Source: Sutcliffiella horikoshii
GTDB taxonomy: Bacteria > Bacillota > Bacilli > Bacillales > Bacillaceae_I
Assembly: GCF_021991925.1 (NCBI RefSeq)
Contig: NZ_RXZI01000005.1
Location: 62,001-126,000 of the forward strand
Direction: 5' to 3'
DNA length: 64,000 nt
Each line of letters starts with the position of its first letter. Within the stretch, counting starts at the first letter, position 1. The translations under genes and the position numbers were made by a program. This document shows, piece by piece, positions 26,176 to 35,373 of the stretch. A model generated the notes under the pieces. The model was not told the DNA's origin, made no database searches, and was given only the letters and a program-made list of their open reading frames with translations.

Positions 26176-27957
26176 TCATTCGTTTATCCCGTTTATGAAA
26201 AGAACAGGAGACTTTTCGCCATTTCCTCCTCCATAGAACTCAATTTGATTTATATTGAAGCCCGGAGTGGTTGTTGCTTTCAGTCTTATTTGGGTTTTCC
26301 CGCTTTTATTGATTTCCGACAAAGCGCTTGCCGGCAGTGCTAAATCGATGTGACCGGAGGCAGGAGGTGAAGGTATACTTAAAATGTTATGAAGACTGGC
26401 AATGGCGGAATAGTCGCTTTGTTCTATCGCCGCGGTACCAAAGGTTCCATTTTTGATATCAGCTTGAATCGATGAAACGTTTCCTGTGAGAGTTTTGGTG
26501 TACAGACGGATGACTGCAGACTCTATTGTTGTTTGCCCCAGGGTACTCGTATCAAATGAAATAATGCCCCTATATGTGTCTATGTTGTACATGCCCTTAT
26601 CACCTACCTTAATATCGCCTGTTCCTTTTCCATCAGCTGTGAGCTGGCCAGCGAAGCCATTTTCCGTCGCAAGTGAAGGGATGGTTAGCCCTTCGCTTGG
26701 AGGAGCGGATTCATCGATCACATAGATTTCCTGCTGAATGGACTCTGAGTTCCCAGATGGGTCACGGCTGAAAAATTTCAGGGTAGTATTATCTGTGATT
26801 AGAATTGGTTCCGTGTACATTGTGGATTGAATAGACGGTTCTGAACCATCTATTGTGTAATAAGTAGAAGCTTCTTCATTTACCTGCAGCGCTACCTGTA
26901 ATGAATGGTTATATGTCCCTCCTTTTGGATTTGCTGTAGTTATCGGTGCAGTTGTATCGTTTTCGCCACCACCGTCATTATTAATAGATTTAAAGAAATC
27001 CCACATCATCCTACTTGCATCAGGACCTTGAGGATCAGTATAGCTTCCTTGTGAGCTCCCGCCGGACCAGGCATGCCCCATGCTTTGGACCGTAACCTTC
27101 TTCATCCAGACAATTCCGTCCCCACCTTCGTAATCACTGATACTATACCTTCTGCCTCCAGACACCGTGAAGCTTTCTGTTCGCTCAGGTTGGTCATCAA
27201 TCCAGCCATTATTCGTTCCGGTTTGGGAAAAATCATTTGTGATAGACCATTGTGATATAACCTGATCGCCATTAACAGGATAGACCGTATAGTCCGAAGA
27301 ACCATGGAAAACAATGACGGGCATCACTTTAGCGCGATTACCCATTGCCTGATATGCCGCATATCCCTGCTGAACTGGATTTGGACCACCGCTTGACATC
27401 GCTGTAAAAGCACCAGTCATACTTGTTGCTGCTTTATATTCAAGACCTGCTCCAACACCAACGCCAGAAAAGAGGTCAGGATAAGTGGCCCCCATGATGA
27501 CACTCATGGCAGCGCCTGCTGAAAGTCCAGCTACATACACTTGATTTTCCTGAATGGAATAGTTGTTTTTTATTGTATTTACCATGCCAGCAATAATTGC
27601 AGGCTCCCCGTTTCCACGTGACTGGTGTGCAGTTTCAAACCAGTTCCAGCACTTATTTGAGTTCCCGCTGCTTGTTTGTTCTGGGTATAGAACCAAGAAA
27701 TGTTTCTCATCTGCAAGGGCGTTCATTTTAGTTCCAGTTGCAAATTGACTGGCATCCTGTGTGCATCCATGAAGCATGACATATAATGGGTAGCTCTTAT
27801 TGGAATCATAACCATTTGGAACATATAGCTTATATGGTTTGCCACCATATGAACCGTTTAAAAACTGTCCTGCGGCAGAATAAGAAACTGGAAACAATGT
27901 ACCTGCACATACCAATATCAAAGCAACCAACATCAGCCACAAACGTTTACCAGACAT
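26176..27957 (-). CDS. Secreted PHB-depolymerase-like esterase with C-terminal accessory domains
   Basis: A 593-aa secreted protein. Residues 1-29: signal peptide. About 30-325: PHB depolymerase-type esterase (Esterase_phd) with oxyanion MLHGCTQD (61-68), nucleophile S146 in GLSAG, D222 in GSSDYTV and H295 in MGHAWSGG. About 335-415: chitobiase/beta-hexosaminidase C-terminal-like domain (TYYTIDGSEPS, TLKFFSRDPSGN). About 420-593: a DNRLRE-like surface module (RGIISFDTSTLG, SAVIRLYTK). Likely hydrolyses extracellular polyesters or acetyl/feruloyl esters on polysaccharides; the substrate is undecided. It is a monocistronic unit. Confidence 0.88.
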   Translation of the reverse strand: MSGKRLWLMLVALILVCAGTLFPVSYSAAGQFLNGSYGGKPYKLYVPNGYDSNKSYPLYVMLHGCTQDASQFATGTKMNALADEKHFLVLYPEQTSSGNSNKCWNWFETAHQSRGNGEPAIIAGMVNTIKNNYSIQENQVYVAGLSAGAAMSVIMGATYPDLFSGVGVGAGLEYKAATSMTGAFTAMSSGGPNPVQQGYAAYQAMGNRAKVMPVIVFHGSSDYTVYPVNGDQVISQWSITNDFSQTGTNNGWIDDQPERTESFTVSGGRRYSISDYEGGDGIVWMKKVTVQSMGHAWSGGSSQGSYTDPQGPDASRMMWDFFKSINNDGGGENDTTAPITTANPKGGTYNHSLQVALQVNEEASTYYTIDGSEPSIQSTMYTEPILITDNTTLKFFSRDPSGNSESIQQEIYVIDESAPPSEGLTIPSLATENGFAGQLTADGKGTGDIKVGDKGMYNIDTYRGIISFDTSTLGQTTIESAVIRLYTKTLTGNVSSIQADIKNGTFGTAAIEQSDYSAIASLHNILSIPSPPASGHIDLALPASALSEINKSGKTQIRLKATTTPGFNINQIEFYGGGNGEKSPVLFINGINE

Positions 27958-28177
27958 AAAAGTAAATCAACCCCTCTACATTAATAGTTGAAGTGTATAA
28001 AAGAGGAGTTACAACAGAGTTACAACTTCTATTCTGAGAGGTGGAAGTCCTTTGTATGCAAGAAATGCTTGTAGAAACCAAACAGGTTTGAAATAATTGG
28101 TATTAAGCAGAAGACCATTTTATTAAAACAAGAGGATTGTCCCAGAAGGATTTCTTTGTAAAAAAGGAGGCTGTTTT

Positions 28178-29050
28178 ATGGAGAGAAGAATAGAGAAATT
28201 TTCTGCAAATGGGGTAACTCTCGAATATTCTATTATTGGTGAAGGTGAACCAATCTTTATCATGCACGGTGGACATTCAAATTGTAAGGAAGAATTAGGG
28301 TATAAAACATTATTAGAGAATGGTTTTTCTATCATTACTCCTTCAAGGGCAGGGTATGGAGGTACGTCCAAAGAATTAGGAGAAAGTCTATCTGTTGCAT
28401 GTGAGTATTATATGAAGTTACTAAATCATTTGAATATAAAAAAAGTCCACCTTGTGGCAATTTCCGCAGGTGGTCCTAGTGGTATATATTTTGCTGCTAA
28501 TTATCCTGAAATGGTTTGTTCGCTTACTTTACAATCTGCTGTCACGAAAGAATGGCTTACTCCGAAGGATAAGGAATTAAAAGCTGCAAGGGTATTATTC
28601 CGTCCTAAAACAGAAAAATACACGTGGAAATTAATAGCTTTTATAAATAATTTATTCCCGCGATTTATCTTTAATCAAATGTTTCCTTCCTTTAGTAAAT
28701 TAACACCTGATGAAGCAAATGGTATGTTAAGTAAAGAGGATGTGGAAGCAATAAGAAAAATGAATAATCGTCAACGATCTGGATATGGTTTCTTTATCGA
28801 CCTAGTACAGATAGATGAGTTAGCTATTGATAATTTACAGGCTATAAGTTGTCCAACTCTTATTATGCACAGTAAACATGATGGTTCTGTACCTTTAGAA
28901 CACCCTTATTATGCTCATAAAAATATTCATACTTCTGAATTATGTCTTCTTGACACATGGGGACATCTCATTTGGCTAGGTAATTCTTCAAAGCAAACAG
29001 ATGAAAAACTTATTAAATTCCTAACTTCTCATACATTTTCTAACGTTTGA
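28178..29050 (+). CDS. Alpha/beta hydrolase
   Basis: A 290-aa alpha/beta-hydrolase-1 protein. Oxyanion segment FIMHGGHSN (about 28-36), the next PSRAGYGGTSKE (about 53-64), nucleophile in the AISAGG elbow near 96-101, an acid in HSKHDGSVP near 237 and the histidine in TWGHLIWLG near 270. No signal peptide. AAAAGGAGGCTGTTTT precedes the ATG. Substrate unknown. Confidence 0.82.
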   Translation: MERRIEKFSANGVTLEYSIIGEGEPIFIMHGGHSNCKEELGYKTLLENGFSIITPSRAGYGGTSKELGESLSVACEYYMKLLNHLNIKKVHLVAISAGGPSGIYFAANYPEMVCSLTLQSAVTKEWLTPKDKELKAARVLFRPKTEKYTWKLIAFINNLFPRFIFNQMFPSFSKLTPDEANGMLSKEDVEAIRKMNNRQRSGYGFFIDLVQIDELAIDNLQAISCPTLIMHSKHDGSVPLEHPYYAHKNIHTSELCLLDTWGHLIWLGNSSKQTDEKLIKFLTSHTFSNV

Positions 29051-29216
29051 TCTGAGCTCCCATAAAAATCCATCATTACTGTGATGGGGGAAATGCTTAA
29101 CTTATTGAATATCACGCAAAATAAAGCAAAAGCTGTTTCCATGCGAAACAAGGATTAGGTAAGAACATACTACTTAATGAATCATGTATCACTAATGAAT
29201 AGGAAGAGGGATAAAC

Positions 29217-29507
29217 TTGAAAACAGAAAAAACCTTAAGAGTTTGTGAAAAAGGGCATAAATATTTCAAAAGTAGTGACTGTCCTAGTTGTCCTACTTGT
29301 GATGAACAGAATAAACCCGATAGTGGCTTCCTATCGAAATTAAGTTCACCTGCTAGAAGTGCCTTAGTTCACGAAGGGATTGACACGTTGCAAAAACTCT
29401 CTATGTACACCGAAAAAGAAATACTTAAACTCCACGGTATTGGACCAGCTTCTTTACCAACAATGAAAACTTCATTAGAAGAGGCTGGATTAGCATTTAA
29501 AGATTAA
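29217..29507 (+). CDS. Zinc-ribbon plus RNA polymerase alpha-CTD-like protein
   Basis: A 96-aa two-part protein. Residues about 9-26 hold CEKGH...CPSCPTC, a probable zinc knuckle. Residues about 38-96 (LSSPARSALVHEGIDTLQKLSMYTEKEILKLHGIGPASLPTMKTSLEEAGL) match the helix-hairpin-helix C-terminal domain of the RNA polymerase alpha subunit, which contacts UP-element DNA and activators. It lacks the alpha N-terminal domain, so it cannot assemble as alpha. TTG start at 29217 with AGGAAGAGGG upstream. A DNA- or RNAP-directed regulatory role is an inference. Confidence 0.8.
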   Translation: MKTEKTLRVCEKGHKYFKSSDCPSCPTCDEQNKPDSGFLSKLSSPARSALVHEGIDTLQKLSMYTEKEILKLHGIGPASLPTMKTSLEEAGLAFKD

Positions 29508-29595
29508 CATTTGATAGGGAGATTTGAGATAAAAGGAAATCCTTCTTCCTAAATTTGGGGATTTCTGAACAAGTGGATTCAGAGGAAGGATCGGC

Positions 29596-30189
29596 ATGTT
29601 AATGAATGATTTTAATTTTTCAAACCTATTTGCATTAGTTAAATCTGGTCAAAGAAGCATATTAGCAATAGATGGCCTTAGTCGTTCCGGGAAAACAACT
29701 TTAGTAGGAGAACTCAGTACATTACTTGAAAAGGAAAATATTGAGTTTACTATCTTTCATATTGATGATCACATAGTTAAGCGCAGTCAACGTTATAATA
29801 CGGGATTTGAAGAATGGTATGAGTATTTTTATTTGCAGTGGGATGTAGATGGCTTGAGGAAAAATTTCTTTGAAAAACTTTTAAACAGTAACCATATTGA
29901 ATTGCCATTTTACGATGATAAAACTGATGAACTTGATACTAGAACAATTAAGTTACCTAAAGGTGGGTTGATTGTAATAGAAGGAGTGTTCCTCCAACGC
30001 AAAGAATGGAAAGATTTTTATCACAACATCATATTTTTAGATTGTGCTCGAAATAAAAGATTTGCGCGCGAATCAGAAGCTGCCAAACTTGATCTTGTAA
30101 AATTTGAAAAGAGATATTGGAAGGCTGAAGAATATTACATGAATACCTTTCATCCTTTAAAAAATGCCGACACTGTAATTAGGACATAG
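29596..30189 (+). CDS. P-loop uridine kinase-like protein
   Basis: A 197-aa kinase-fold protein: P-loop AIDGLSRSGKTTL (about 24-36), HIDDHIVKRSQRY (about 55-67) as the nucleoside-binding acidic block, IVIEGVFLQRKEW (about 136-148) as Walker B and CARNKRFARESE as the lid. It resembles uridine kinase/(phospho)ribulokinase family members widespread in Bacillus but is short of a named orthologue. AGAGGAAGGATCGGC precedes the ATG. Confidence 0.78.
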   Translation: MLMNDFNFSNLFALVKSGQRSILAIDGLSRSGKTTLVGELSTLLEKENIEFTIFHIDDHIVKRSQRYNTGFEEWYEYFYLQWDVDGLRKNFFEKLLNSNHIELPFYDDKTDELDTRTIKLPKGGLIVIEGVFLQRKEWKDFYHNIIFLDCARNKRFARESEAAKLDLVKFEKRYWKAEEYYMNTFHPLKNADTVIRT

Positions 30190-30255
30190 AAATCCATTGT
30201 TCAAGCCATACGGTGGAACACTTATTTGTAGATACAAGAGGAATGAGGTGTTTGA

Positions 30256-30810
30256 TTGAAATGTTTTAACAATACTATGGAGACAGATAGACTAATTATT
30301 AGGCCATATAGTATAGAAGATTATATGAACTGGCTTACTCAATATAAGAGTAGGATGCCTTCTCAACATAAATACGATGAAGGTAAAATAGATATGAGTA
30401 TTTGTACTGAAAATTGGTTTGGAGAATTGATAGATAATCATCAACAAATGGCTCTAAATGATAAGGTGTACATATTCGGGATTTTTCGGAAAATGGATCA
30501 TACTCATTTGGGGTCAATAGACTTTTCTACCATTATGAGGGACGATTTTCAATGGGCACGATTTGGTTATACCATCCATAATCAGTTTTGGAGACAAGGA
30601 TATGGTAGGGAGTCTGCAAAAGCAGCCATTAAATTTGCGTTTGAGCAATTAAATTATCATCGTATAGAGGCACATATCAACATCGATAACACACCTTCCA
30701 TTAAATTAGCAGAGAGCATTGGTATGGAATTTGAATGTATCAGAAAAGGTTTCATACATGAATTCGGTGAATGGACGGATAATCTAATATATTTTATTAA
30801 TTCAAATTGA
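30256..30810 (+). CDS. GNAT N-acetyltransferase (RimJ/RimL type)
   Basis: A 184-aa Acetyltransf_3 protein: METDRLIIRPYSIEDY (8-23) is the usual beginning, and the acetyl-CoA binding motif appears as HNQFWRQGYGRESAKAAIKF (about 111-130), followed by YHRIEAHINIDNTPSIKLAESIGM (136-159). Likely acetylates a protein N terminus or a small amine. TTG start at 30256 with GAGGTG upstream; ATG at 30277 is an alternative without a good site. Confidence 0.84.
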   Translation: MKCFNNTMETDRLIIRPYSIEDYMNWLTQYKSRMPSQHKYDEGKIDMSICTENWFGELIDNHQQMALNDKVYIFGIFRKMDHTHLGSIDFSTIMRDDFQWARFGYTIHNQFWRQGYGRESAKAAIKFAFEQLNYHRIEAHINIDNTPSIKLAESIGMEFECIRKGFIHEFGEWTDNLIYFINSN

Positions 30811-30958
30811 TTCATCTTTTCCTAACTAGTTAGTTATTTTTAAAAATAGCTGAAAGTCAGCTCACATAATGGCACGGCCATTGAACAATAATGGTAGTGG
30901 GTTATGTAGTAAATAGAATTAGAAACCACCACCTGTTAAGGTGGAGGTAGGGATACTT

Positions 30959-31138
30959 TTATTGTTCATTTAAGTTCGTAACAGGAACACTGTATTTTTC
31001 ATTTGGATTACTAAGGTAATGAATGGTAGCTGTTCCATATTGTTGATCCACGTGCTCAATGTAAATTCCTTCGCCATTATATGTTACATTAGCCATAGTT
31101 AGCGAAGAAGCGATTTCTTGTGCTCGTTGTGCATCCAT
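30959..31138 (-). CDS. sspH: H-type small acid-soluble spore protein
   Basis: A 59-aa H-type SASP (family length 59), a minor forespore protein of the spore core. It starts MDAQRAQEIASS and contains the family blocks GEGIYIEHVDQQYGTATIHYL and YSVPVTNL. On the minus strand GGGAGGTGGCTATA is immediately upstream of the ATG at 31138; the longer 74-codon frame has no site. Transcription is probably sigma-G dependent. Confidence 0.9.
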   Translation of the reverse strand: MDAQRAQEIASSLTMANVTYNGEGIYIEHVDQQYGTATIHYLSNPNEKYSVPVTNLNEQ

Positions 31139-31379
31139 TATAGCCACCTCCCTTTGCGGTTTATAGTAATAATATTTCACCAAATATCTTAGATATACTT
31201 GTATTAACGAGGTGTATAAACGGAGAGTGATATTTCCTAAGATACAATCCTACAAAATGGTGCCAAATAAGTTAGATGCGAAGAGTGAAAAAAGATTTAA
31301 CGATACCTCCCATCAAGAGTAAAAGATGGATTTTTTGCGCCTAAGTATAATTCAGCGGGGAGGAAGTTATCCGATTATT

Positions 31380-31423
31380 GGACGTCTACCTATTATATAC
31401 ATAGGTAAGCGTCAATTTTTTTT
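31380..31423 (+). terminator. Terminator-like hairpin in the sspH-hydrolase gap
   Basis: GACGTCTACCTAT / ATAGGTAAGCGTC stem with one bulge, then a long T-tract. No gene is seen upstream of it in 31139-31380, so it may end an unannotated transcript or be a remnant. The rest of the 500-bp gap shows no gene. Confidence 0.65.
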
Positions 31424-31639
31424 GAATAAATGATGGAATTCAGTTAATGGACATAAAGGTGGTTTCCCTAAGAATATAAAGATGGAGTTGTTTACATAAA
31501 TCACCTTCCTTCGTTGGAAACTAAAATATGGGGTTATATGCAGTAAACAGACCTGCTTATATATAGAAGGCTTTAGGTAGACTCTTCATTCGAGATTAGC
31601 AGCTGAAAATAAAATGACGTAAAAAGAGAGGTTACCTTT

Positions 31640-32530
31640 ATGTTCACTGCTATTGTGGTGAAAATACTTCGCACCTTCCCTAATCAAACACAAAAAATAC
31701 CTATGGTTCCTGTAGAGGATGTAAAACTGAAAAAAGATGTGTTGGTTGAAAACTCTGTACAGCGTACTAATATATCCCTCTATTATCCGTTGGAAGCAAA
31801 ACAAAATAGGCTCCCTGTTTACATCAATTTTCATGGTGGGGCATTTATAATGAACAATAAGGAAATGGATGATCCGTATTGCCGTTTTCTTTGCAATAAG
31901 GCAGCGTGTGTAGTTCTTAATGTTGATTATGCGAAAGCTCCGGAATATCCTTTTCCAAAACCGATCGAACAAGGCTATGAAATTATCCAATGGTTGAAAA
32001 GAAATGCCCATGAATTAAATATTGATGCAGAAAAAATCATGGTTGGTGGCCAAAGTTCAGGTGCAAACATCGCAGCGGCCCTTTGTCTCTACCTCAAAGA
32101 GATGGGTGATAGTCAGCCGCTATTACAAGTGCTTTCTTGTCCGATGCTGGATTTTGTCACCGCCCATGCAGATAAACCAGAACCTTATCGTTGGCGTTCA
32201 CGATATCCGCAATTTGCAAATTTTATAAACAAGTGTTATTTAACTGGAAAAGACCAAGCCAGGCATCCTCTTGCATCTCCTATTTGCGCTGAGATTAGTG
32301 AGCACTTAGCTCCCGCATTGATCCTAATCGCAGAAAATGACGCTTTCAGGCCAGAAGCAGAGTGTTTTGTAGAGAAATTAAAAGCAGCAGGGGTAGCTGT
32401 TCAGGACGAGCTTTTTAAAGGGTGTTTCCATGCGTTTACCCATATAGGACCAAAAGAAAGAGCGAAAGAGGCCTGGGTGTTGATAGGAACTAATATCAAA
32501 AAAACAATAGAGGACGTTGAAAGAGGGTGA
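31640..32530 (+). CDS. Alpha/beta hydrolase, hormone-sensitive lipase-like esterase
   Basis: A 296-aa HSL-type esterase (Abhydrolase_3). The HGG oxyanion motif is in YINFHGGAFIMNN (about 54-66), the nucleophile elbow is GGQSSGANIA (about 134-143), the acidic residue lies in LIAENDAFRPEAE near 232 and the histidine in GCFHAFTH near 262. No signal peptide is evident. AAGAGAGGTTACCTTT precedes the ATG. Physiological substrate unknown. Confidence 0.85.
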   Translation: MFTAIVVKILRTFPNQTQKIPMVPVEDVKLKKDVLVENSVQRTNISLYYPLEAKQNRLPVYINFHGGAFIMNNKEMDDPYCRFLCNKAACVVLNVDYAKAPEYPFPKPIEQGYEIIQWLKRNAHELNIDAEKIMVGGQSSGANIAAALCLYLKEMGDSQPLLQVLSCPMLDFVTAHADKPEPYRWRSRYPQFANFINKCYLTGKDQARHPLASPICAEISEHLAPALILIAENDAFRPEAECFVEKLKAAGVAVQDELFKGCFHAFTHIGPKERAKEAWVLIGTNIKKTIEDVERG

Positions 32531-32572
32531 AGAAAGATTTTGATCACCCATAAAGAATAATTTATTATGGGA

Positions 32573-32788
32573 TTGACATACTTCCTCTTTATAAGTAAAG
32601 TATTAATTAAATGAATAGCCGACAGATCAAGGTTCTTTCTGAGTACTTAGAATGCTTTAGCACACTGTTAATAGATGATTGGCAGGGTGAAAAAGTCTTT
32701 TCTGGCACATTTCTAGGAAGAGATTACGATAAATCGGTATATTTCTTAACAAGGGAATAATGTTAAGAAGTATGCCGATTTTTTTATT
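32573..32788 (+). promoter_or_regulatory. Promoter and structured leader with terminator upstream of mpsC
   Basis: TTGACA (32573-32578), 17-bp spacer, TAAAGT (32596-32601), then about 130 nt of leader that I cannot assign to a known riboswitch, then a long intrinsic terminator: AAATCGGTATATTTCTTAACA pairing with TGTTAAGAAGTATGCCGATTT and a T-tract, ending about 25 nt before the gene. Promoter, leader and terminator before the start codon is the layout of a transcription attenuator. Confidence 0.6.
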
Positions 32789-32812
32789 GGTTATGTAAGA
32801 GGAGGAATAACT

Positions 32813-33181
32813 GTGAAATCAAAAGGATTGATTGAATCTGAAATTAGTAAAGCGTTGACACAATGGGAAAAAGACTATTTGGGTCGTGGTTCTGTGTCAG
32901 TAAAAACAGATATATTGCGTGATATGATCATTGTGAATCTAAAAGGAATATTATCACCTGCAGAGCTGACTATATGTGGAACGAAAGAAGGGATGATATC
33001 CATAAAAAGAACTCGTTCCGATTTGGTAGAGTCTGGAATTGAAGAGCTCAAAGAGATTATTAGACAAATTACTGGAGAAGAAACGAAAAGCTTTTATACA
33101 GATATTAGTACTGTAACCGGAGAAAGGGTCATGGTGTTCAAGCTAGGTACTAATTACGAAGAGATGATTGTAAAAAAATAA
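32813..33181 (+). CDS. DUF2294/MpsC family protein
   Basis: A 122-aa DUF2294 (Pfam Na+-translocating membrane potential-generating system, MpsC) protein. The conserved block GRGSVSVKTDILRDMIIVNLKGILSPAE (about 25-52) and TDISTVTGERVMVFKL near 100 identify it. No membrane segment. MpsC proteins are linked genetically to bicarbonate/CO2 uptake systems; here the next gene is an SbtA-like permease, which fits that theme. GTG start with AGAGGAGGAATAACT upstream. Confidence 0.85.
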   Translation: MKSKGLIESEISKALTQWEKDYLGRGSVSVKTDILRDMIIVNLKGILSPAELTICGTKEGMISIKRTRSDLVESGIEELKEIIRQITGEETKSFYTDISTVTGERVMVFKLGTNYEEMIVKK

Positions 33182-33224
33182 AGAAACAGGGAGACTTTCC
33201 AAAGGTGTAAACAATTGGAGGTAA

Positions 33225-33291
33225 ACCGACAAATGGATGGAGAATTGGCTTATTACGAGCGAGTTTTTCTGAATTTGTCGGTATTTTTTTT
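33225..33291 (+). terminator. Terminator between mpsC and sbtA-like gene
   Basis: ACCGACAAAT / ATTTGTCGGT with a 38-nt internal arm and a nine-T tail, ending 25 nt before the permease ATG. It lies within a same-strand pair, so partial readthrough or attenuation is needed for cotranscription. Confidence 0.75.
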
Positions 33292-33316
33292 GAAATAGTT
33301 AGGAGGATAGACGGCC

Positions 33317-34321
33317 ATGGCAGAAATTATTATGCAAAATTTATTATCACCTGTTGTCCTATTTTTTATATTGGGACTATTGGCAGCCATTTTTAAATCA
33401 GATCTAAAGTTTCCAAATGGTTTAAGTGAGGGATTGAGTATTTATCTTCTGATTGCCATAGGGTTAAAGGGGGGAATTGAACTATCCCAGTACTCTCTTG
33501 ACACTGTAATAAGGCCGGTTATGGCAACACTGCTAATAGGGGGGATGATTCCTTTTATCATTCTCTTTATACTCCGTTTTATGAAAATAGACTTTAAAAA
33601 CTCCATTGGTCTTGCAGCTACTTATGGATCCATAAGTATTGTTACATATGGTGCCGCTATTTCATTTCTTGATAGCAAAGGCACAGGTTATGAAGGCTTT
33701 ATGAATGCAATGGTTGTGTTGATGGAAAGTCCAGCTATATTGGTTTCCATCTTGATAATGAAAATAATGGAAAAAAACGAAGTCTCACTAAATGTGCCGT
33801 CTCATAGCATTGGGTTTATCCCGGCATCATTTGCTTTATTTGACAAAGAGGTGATAAGAGAAAGTTTCTTTGGAAAAAGTATCTTGCTTTTACTCGGGAG
33901 TTTATTTATCGGCTTGGCTCTTGGAGAAGAGGTGGTCCCAAAGGTTAAACCTCTATTTATAGATTTATACAATAGTGTCCTCATTCTATTCTTATTGAAT
34001 ATGGGACTCATAGCGGGACAACGATTGCCAGAAGTAAGAAAGCATGGAGTGAAGCTGTTGATTTTTGCTTTGATTACCCCTTTGTTTTTAGGTACATTAG
34101 GAGTATTAATCGGAAGCATGATTGGTTTATCACTAGGAGGGGCTACATTGATGGGCGTCCTGGCAGGAAGTGCTTCGTATATTGCTGCACCAGCCGCTTT
34201 AAAAACATCTGTACCAGAAGCGAATCCATCCATTTATTTGGGATTATCGCTAGGGGTGACATTTCCATTAAATTTAATCATCGGAATTCCCTTATATTAT
34301 GAGCTGGCAAAATTGCTTTAA
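33317..34321 (+). CDS. Sodium-dependent bicarbonate transporter, SbtA family
   Basis: A 334-aa SbtA-like permease (PF05982) with about ten transmembrane helices. Family-type segments are YLLIAIGLKGGIELSQ (about 41-56), YGSISIVTYGAAISFLDSKG and VLMESPAILVSILIMK (about 135-150) and GVLAGSASYIAAPAALKTSVPEANPS near the C terminus. SbtA takes up bicarbonate with sodium in cyanobacteria; in Bacillus it would feed carboxylases under low CO2. No SbtB is adjacent; the MpsC protein may play a partner role. RBS TTAGGAGGATAGACGGCC. Confidence 0.88.
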   Translation: MAEIIMQNLLSPVVLFFILGLLAAIFKSDLKFPNGLSEGLSIYLLIAIGLKGGIELSQYSLDTVIRPVMATLLIGGMIPFIILFILRFMKIDFKNSIGLAATYGSISIVTYGAAISFLDSKGTGYEGFMNAMVVLMESPAILVSILIMKIMEKNEVSLNVPSHSIGFIPASFALFDKEVIRESFFGKSILLLLGSLFIGLALGEEVVPKVKPLFIDLYNSVLILFLLNMGLIAGQRLPEVRKHGVKLLIFALITPLFLGTLGVLIGSMIGLSLGGATLMGVLAGSASYIAAPAALKTSVPEANPSIYLGLSLGVTFPLNLIIGIPLYYELAKLL

Positions 34322-34342
34322 CAGGTGGGTATTAGAATTTGA

Positions 34343-34386
34343 AAATCTCTTGTTATGAAAAAAAACAAGAAGATTAAGTTTTTTTA
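34343..34386 (+). terminator. Intrinsic terminator of the bicarbonate module
   Basis: AATCTCTTGTT / AACAAGAAGATT stem (one bulge), A-rich loop, then seven T residues. Confidence 0.7.
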
Positions 34387-34436
34387 CTTGGATACATCTC
34401 TAAAATGAATTACCCTTGATGTAAGGAGTGAAGATA

Positions 34437-35198
34437 ATGAGTGATAATATTGAAGGTATAAATTATAAAGAAGTGATTGAATATTCTCTTGAACCACTAA
34501 TTGTCCATTCACAATTAAAGATACTATATATAAATGAAGCTGCTGAAAAGTTTTTTCGTGGTTCAAGGGAAGAGGTTGTTGGGGCAAGTCCTTTAGATAT
34601 CTTCAAAGATACCTCAAAACCCGCTATCACCAAAAGAATATTGGGGGCTTATAGCAAACCAGCTGAGGTGATAGAAGAAACGATCTATCGGATGGATGGC
34701 ACTTCAGTTGATGTTGAGTTGTATTGTCACCCCATTAAGATAGGTGAAACAAAAGCCATCCAAACTTATGTGAAAGACATCACCGGAAGAAAACAACAAG
34801 AAAAAGTCCAGTATGAAATGAATAGGCAAATCAATGAGTTAGCATCAAAAATTGTCCCCTTTTTGAATGGTATTGCTATTCTTCCTTTGTTTGGAGCAAT
34901 AGATCAGGAAAGAGCGGAACAACTTTTGAAATTAGTACCTATTAATGTACAAGGGCAAGATGTTAACCGTTTGATTATAGATTGCTCAGGGATTTATAAT
35001 ATTGATAATTTAGTGATAAACTACCTATTTGATATAAAAAATGTATTAAAGTTACTTGGTGTGAAGTGCATATTGACAGGGATAAGGCCAGATTTAGCGC
35101 TAGAAGCAGTTAAACATGACTTTTCTTTGAAAAACATACATGCTTTTTCAACTGTTAAAGATGCCTTATACTTTTTAGGGGTAAATAATACAAAATAA
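34437..35198 (+). CDS. PAS-STAS domain regulator (RsbR/anti-sigma antagonist-like)
   Basis: A 253-aa two-domain regulator. About 8-115: PAS domain (VIEYSLEPLIVHSQLKILYINEAAEKFF, DGTSVDVELYCHPI, IQTYVKDITGRKQ). About 130-250: STAS domain as in RsbR/SpoIIAA proteins (ILPLFGAIDQERAEQLL, RLIIDCSGIYNIDNLVINYLFDI, CILTGIRPDLALEAV). No kinase or output DNA-binding domain, so it would act by protein contacts, perhaps in a stressosome. The usual phosphoacceptor position (DCSGIYNID) keeps a serine. Start is ATG 34437 with AAGGAG 8 nt upstream. Confidence 0.85.
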   Translation: MSDNIEGINYKEVIEYSLEPLIVHSQLKILYINEAAEKFFRGSREEVVGASPLDIFKDTSKPAITKRILGAYSKPAEVIEETIYRMDGTSVDVELYCHPIKIGETKAIQTYVKDITGRKQQEKVQYEMNRQINELASKIVPFLNGIAILPLFGAIDQERAEQLLKLVPINVQGQDVNRLIIDCSGIYNIDNLVINYLFDIKNVLKLLGVKCILTGIRPDLALEAVKHDFSLKNIHAFSTVKDALYFLGVNNTK

Positions 35199-35212
35199 CA
35201 GTCATTCCATTA

Positions 35213-35249
35213 TGGCGCAATCCTGGACCATGGATTAGCGCTTTTTTTA
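35213..35249 (+). terminator. GCGC-type terminator-like repeat, copy 1
   Basis: GGCGCAATCC / GGATTAGCGC stem with T-tract. It belongs to a family also seen at about 52006, 55735 and 56746 (see Findings). Confidence 0.8.
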
Positions 35250-35373
35250 TACTTAACAAAGTGCAAACAGTTATAGTGAGTTCATAGAGAATAGGTAAAT
35301 CGGAAGCTCCTTTAATAAATAGATTCCTCAATGGAGATAGTAAAAATAAATATCGATCTGGAGGGGAAATTCT

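Noticed and set aside
32601-32730. c-di-AMP (ydaO) riboswitch in the leader before mpsC
   Set aside because: The conserved ydaO motifs are not seen; leader left as unassigned.
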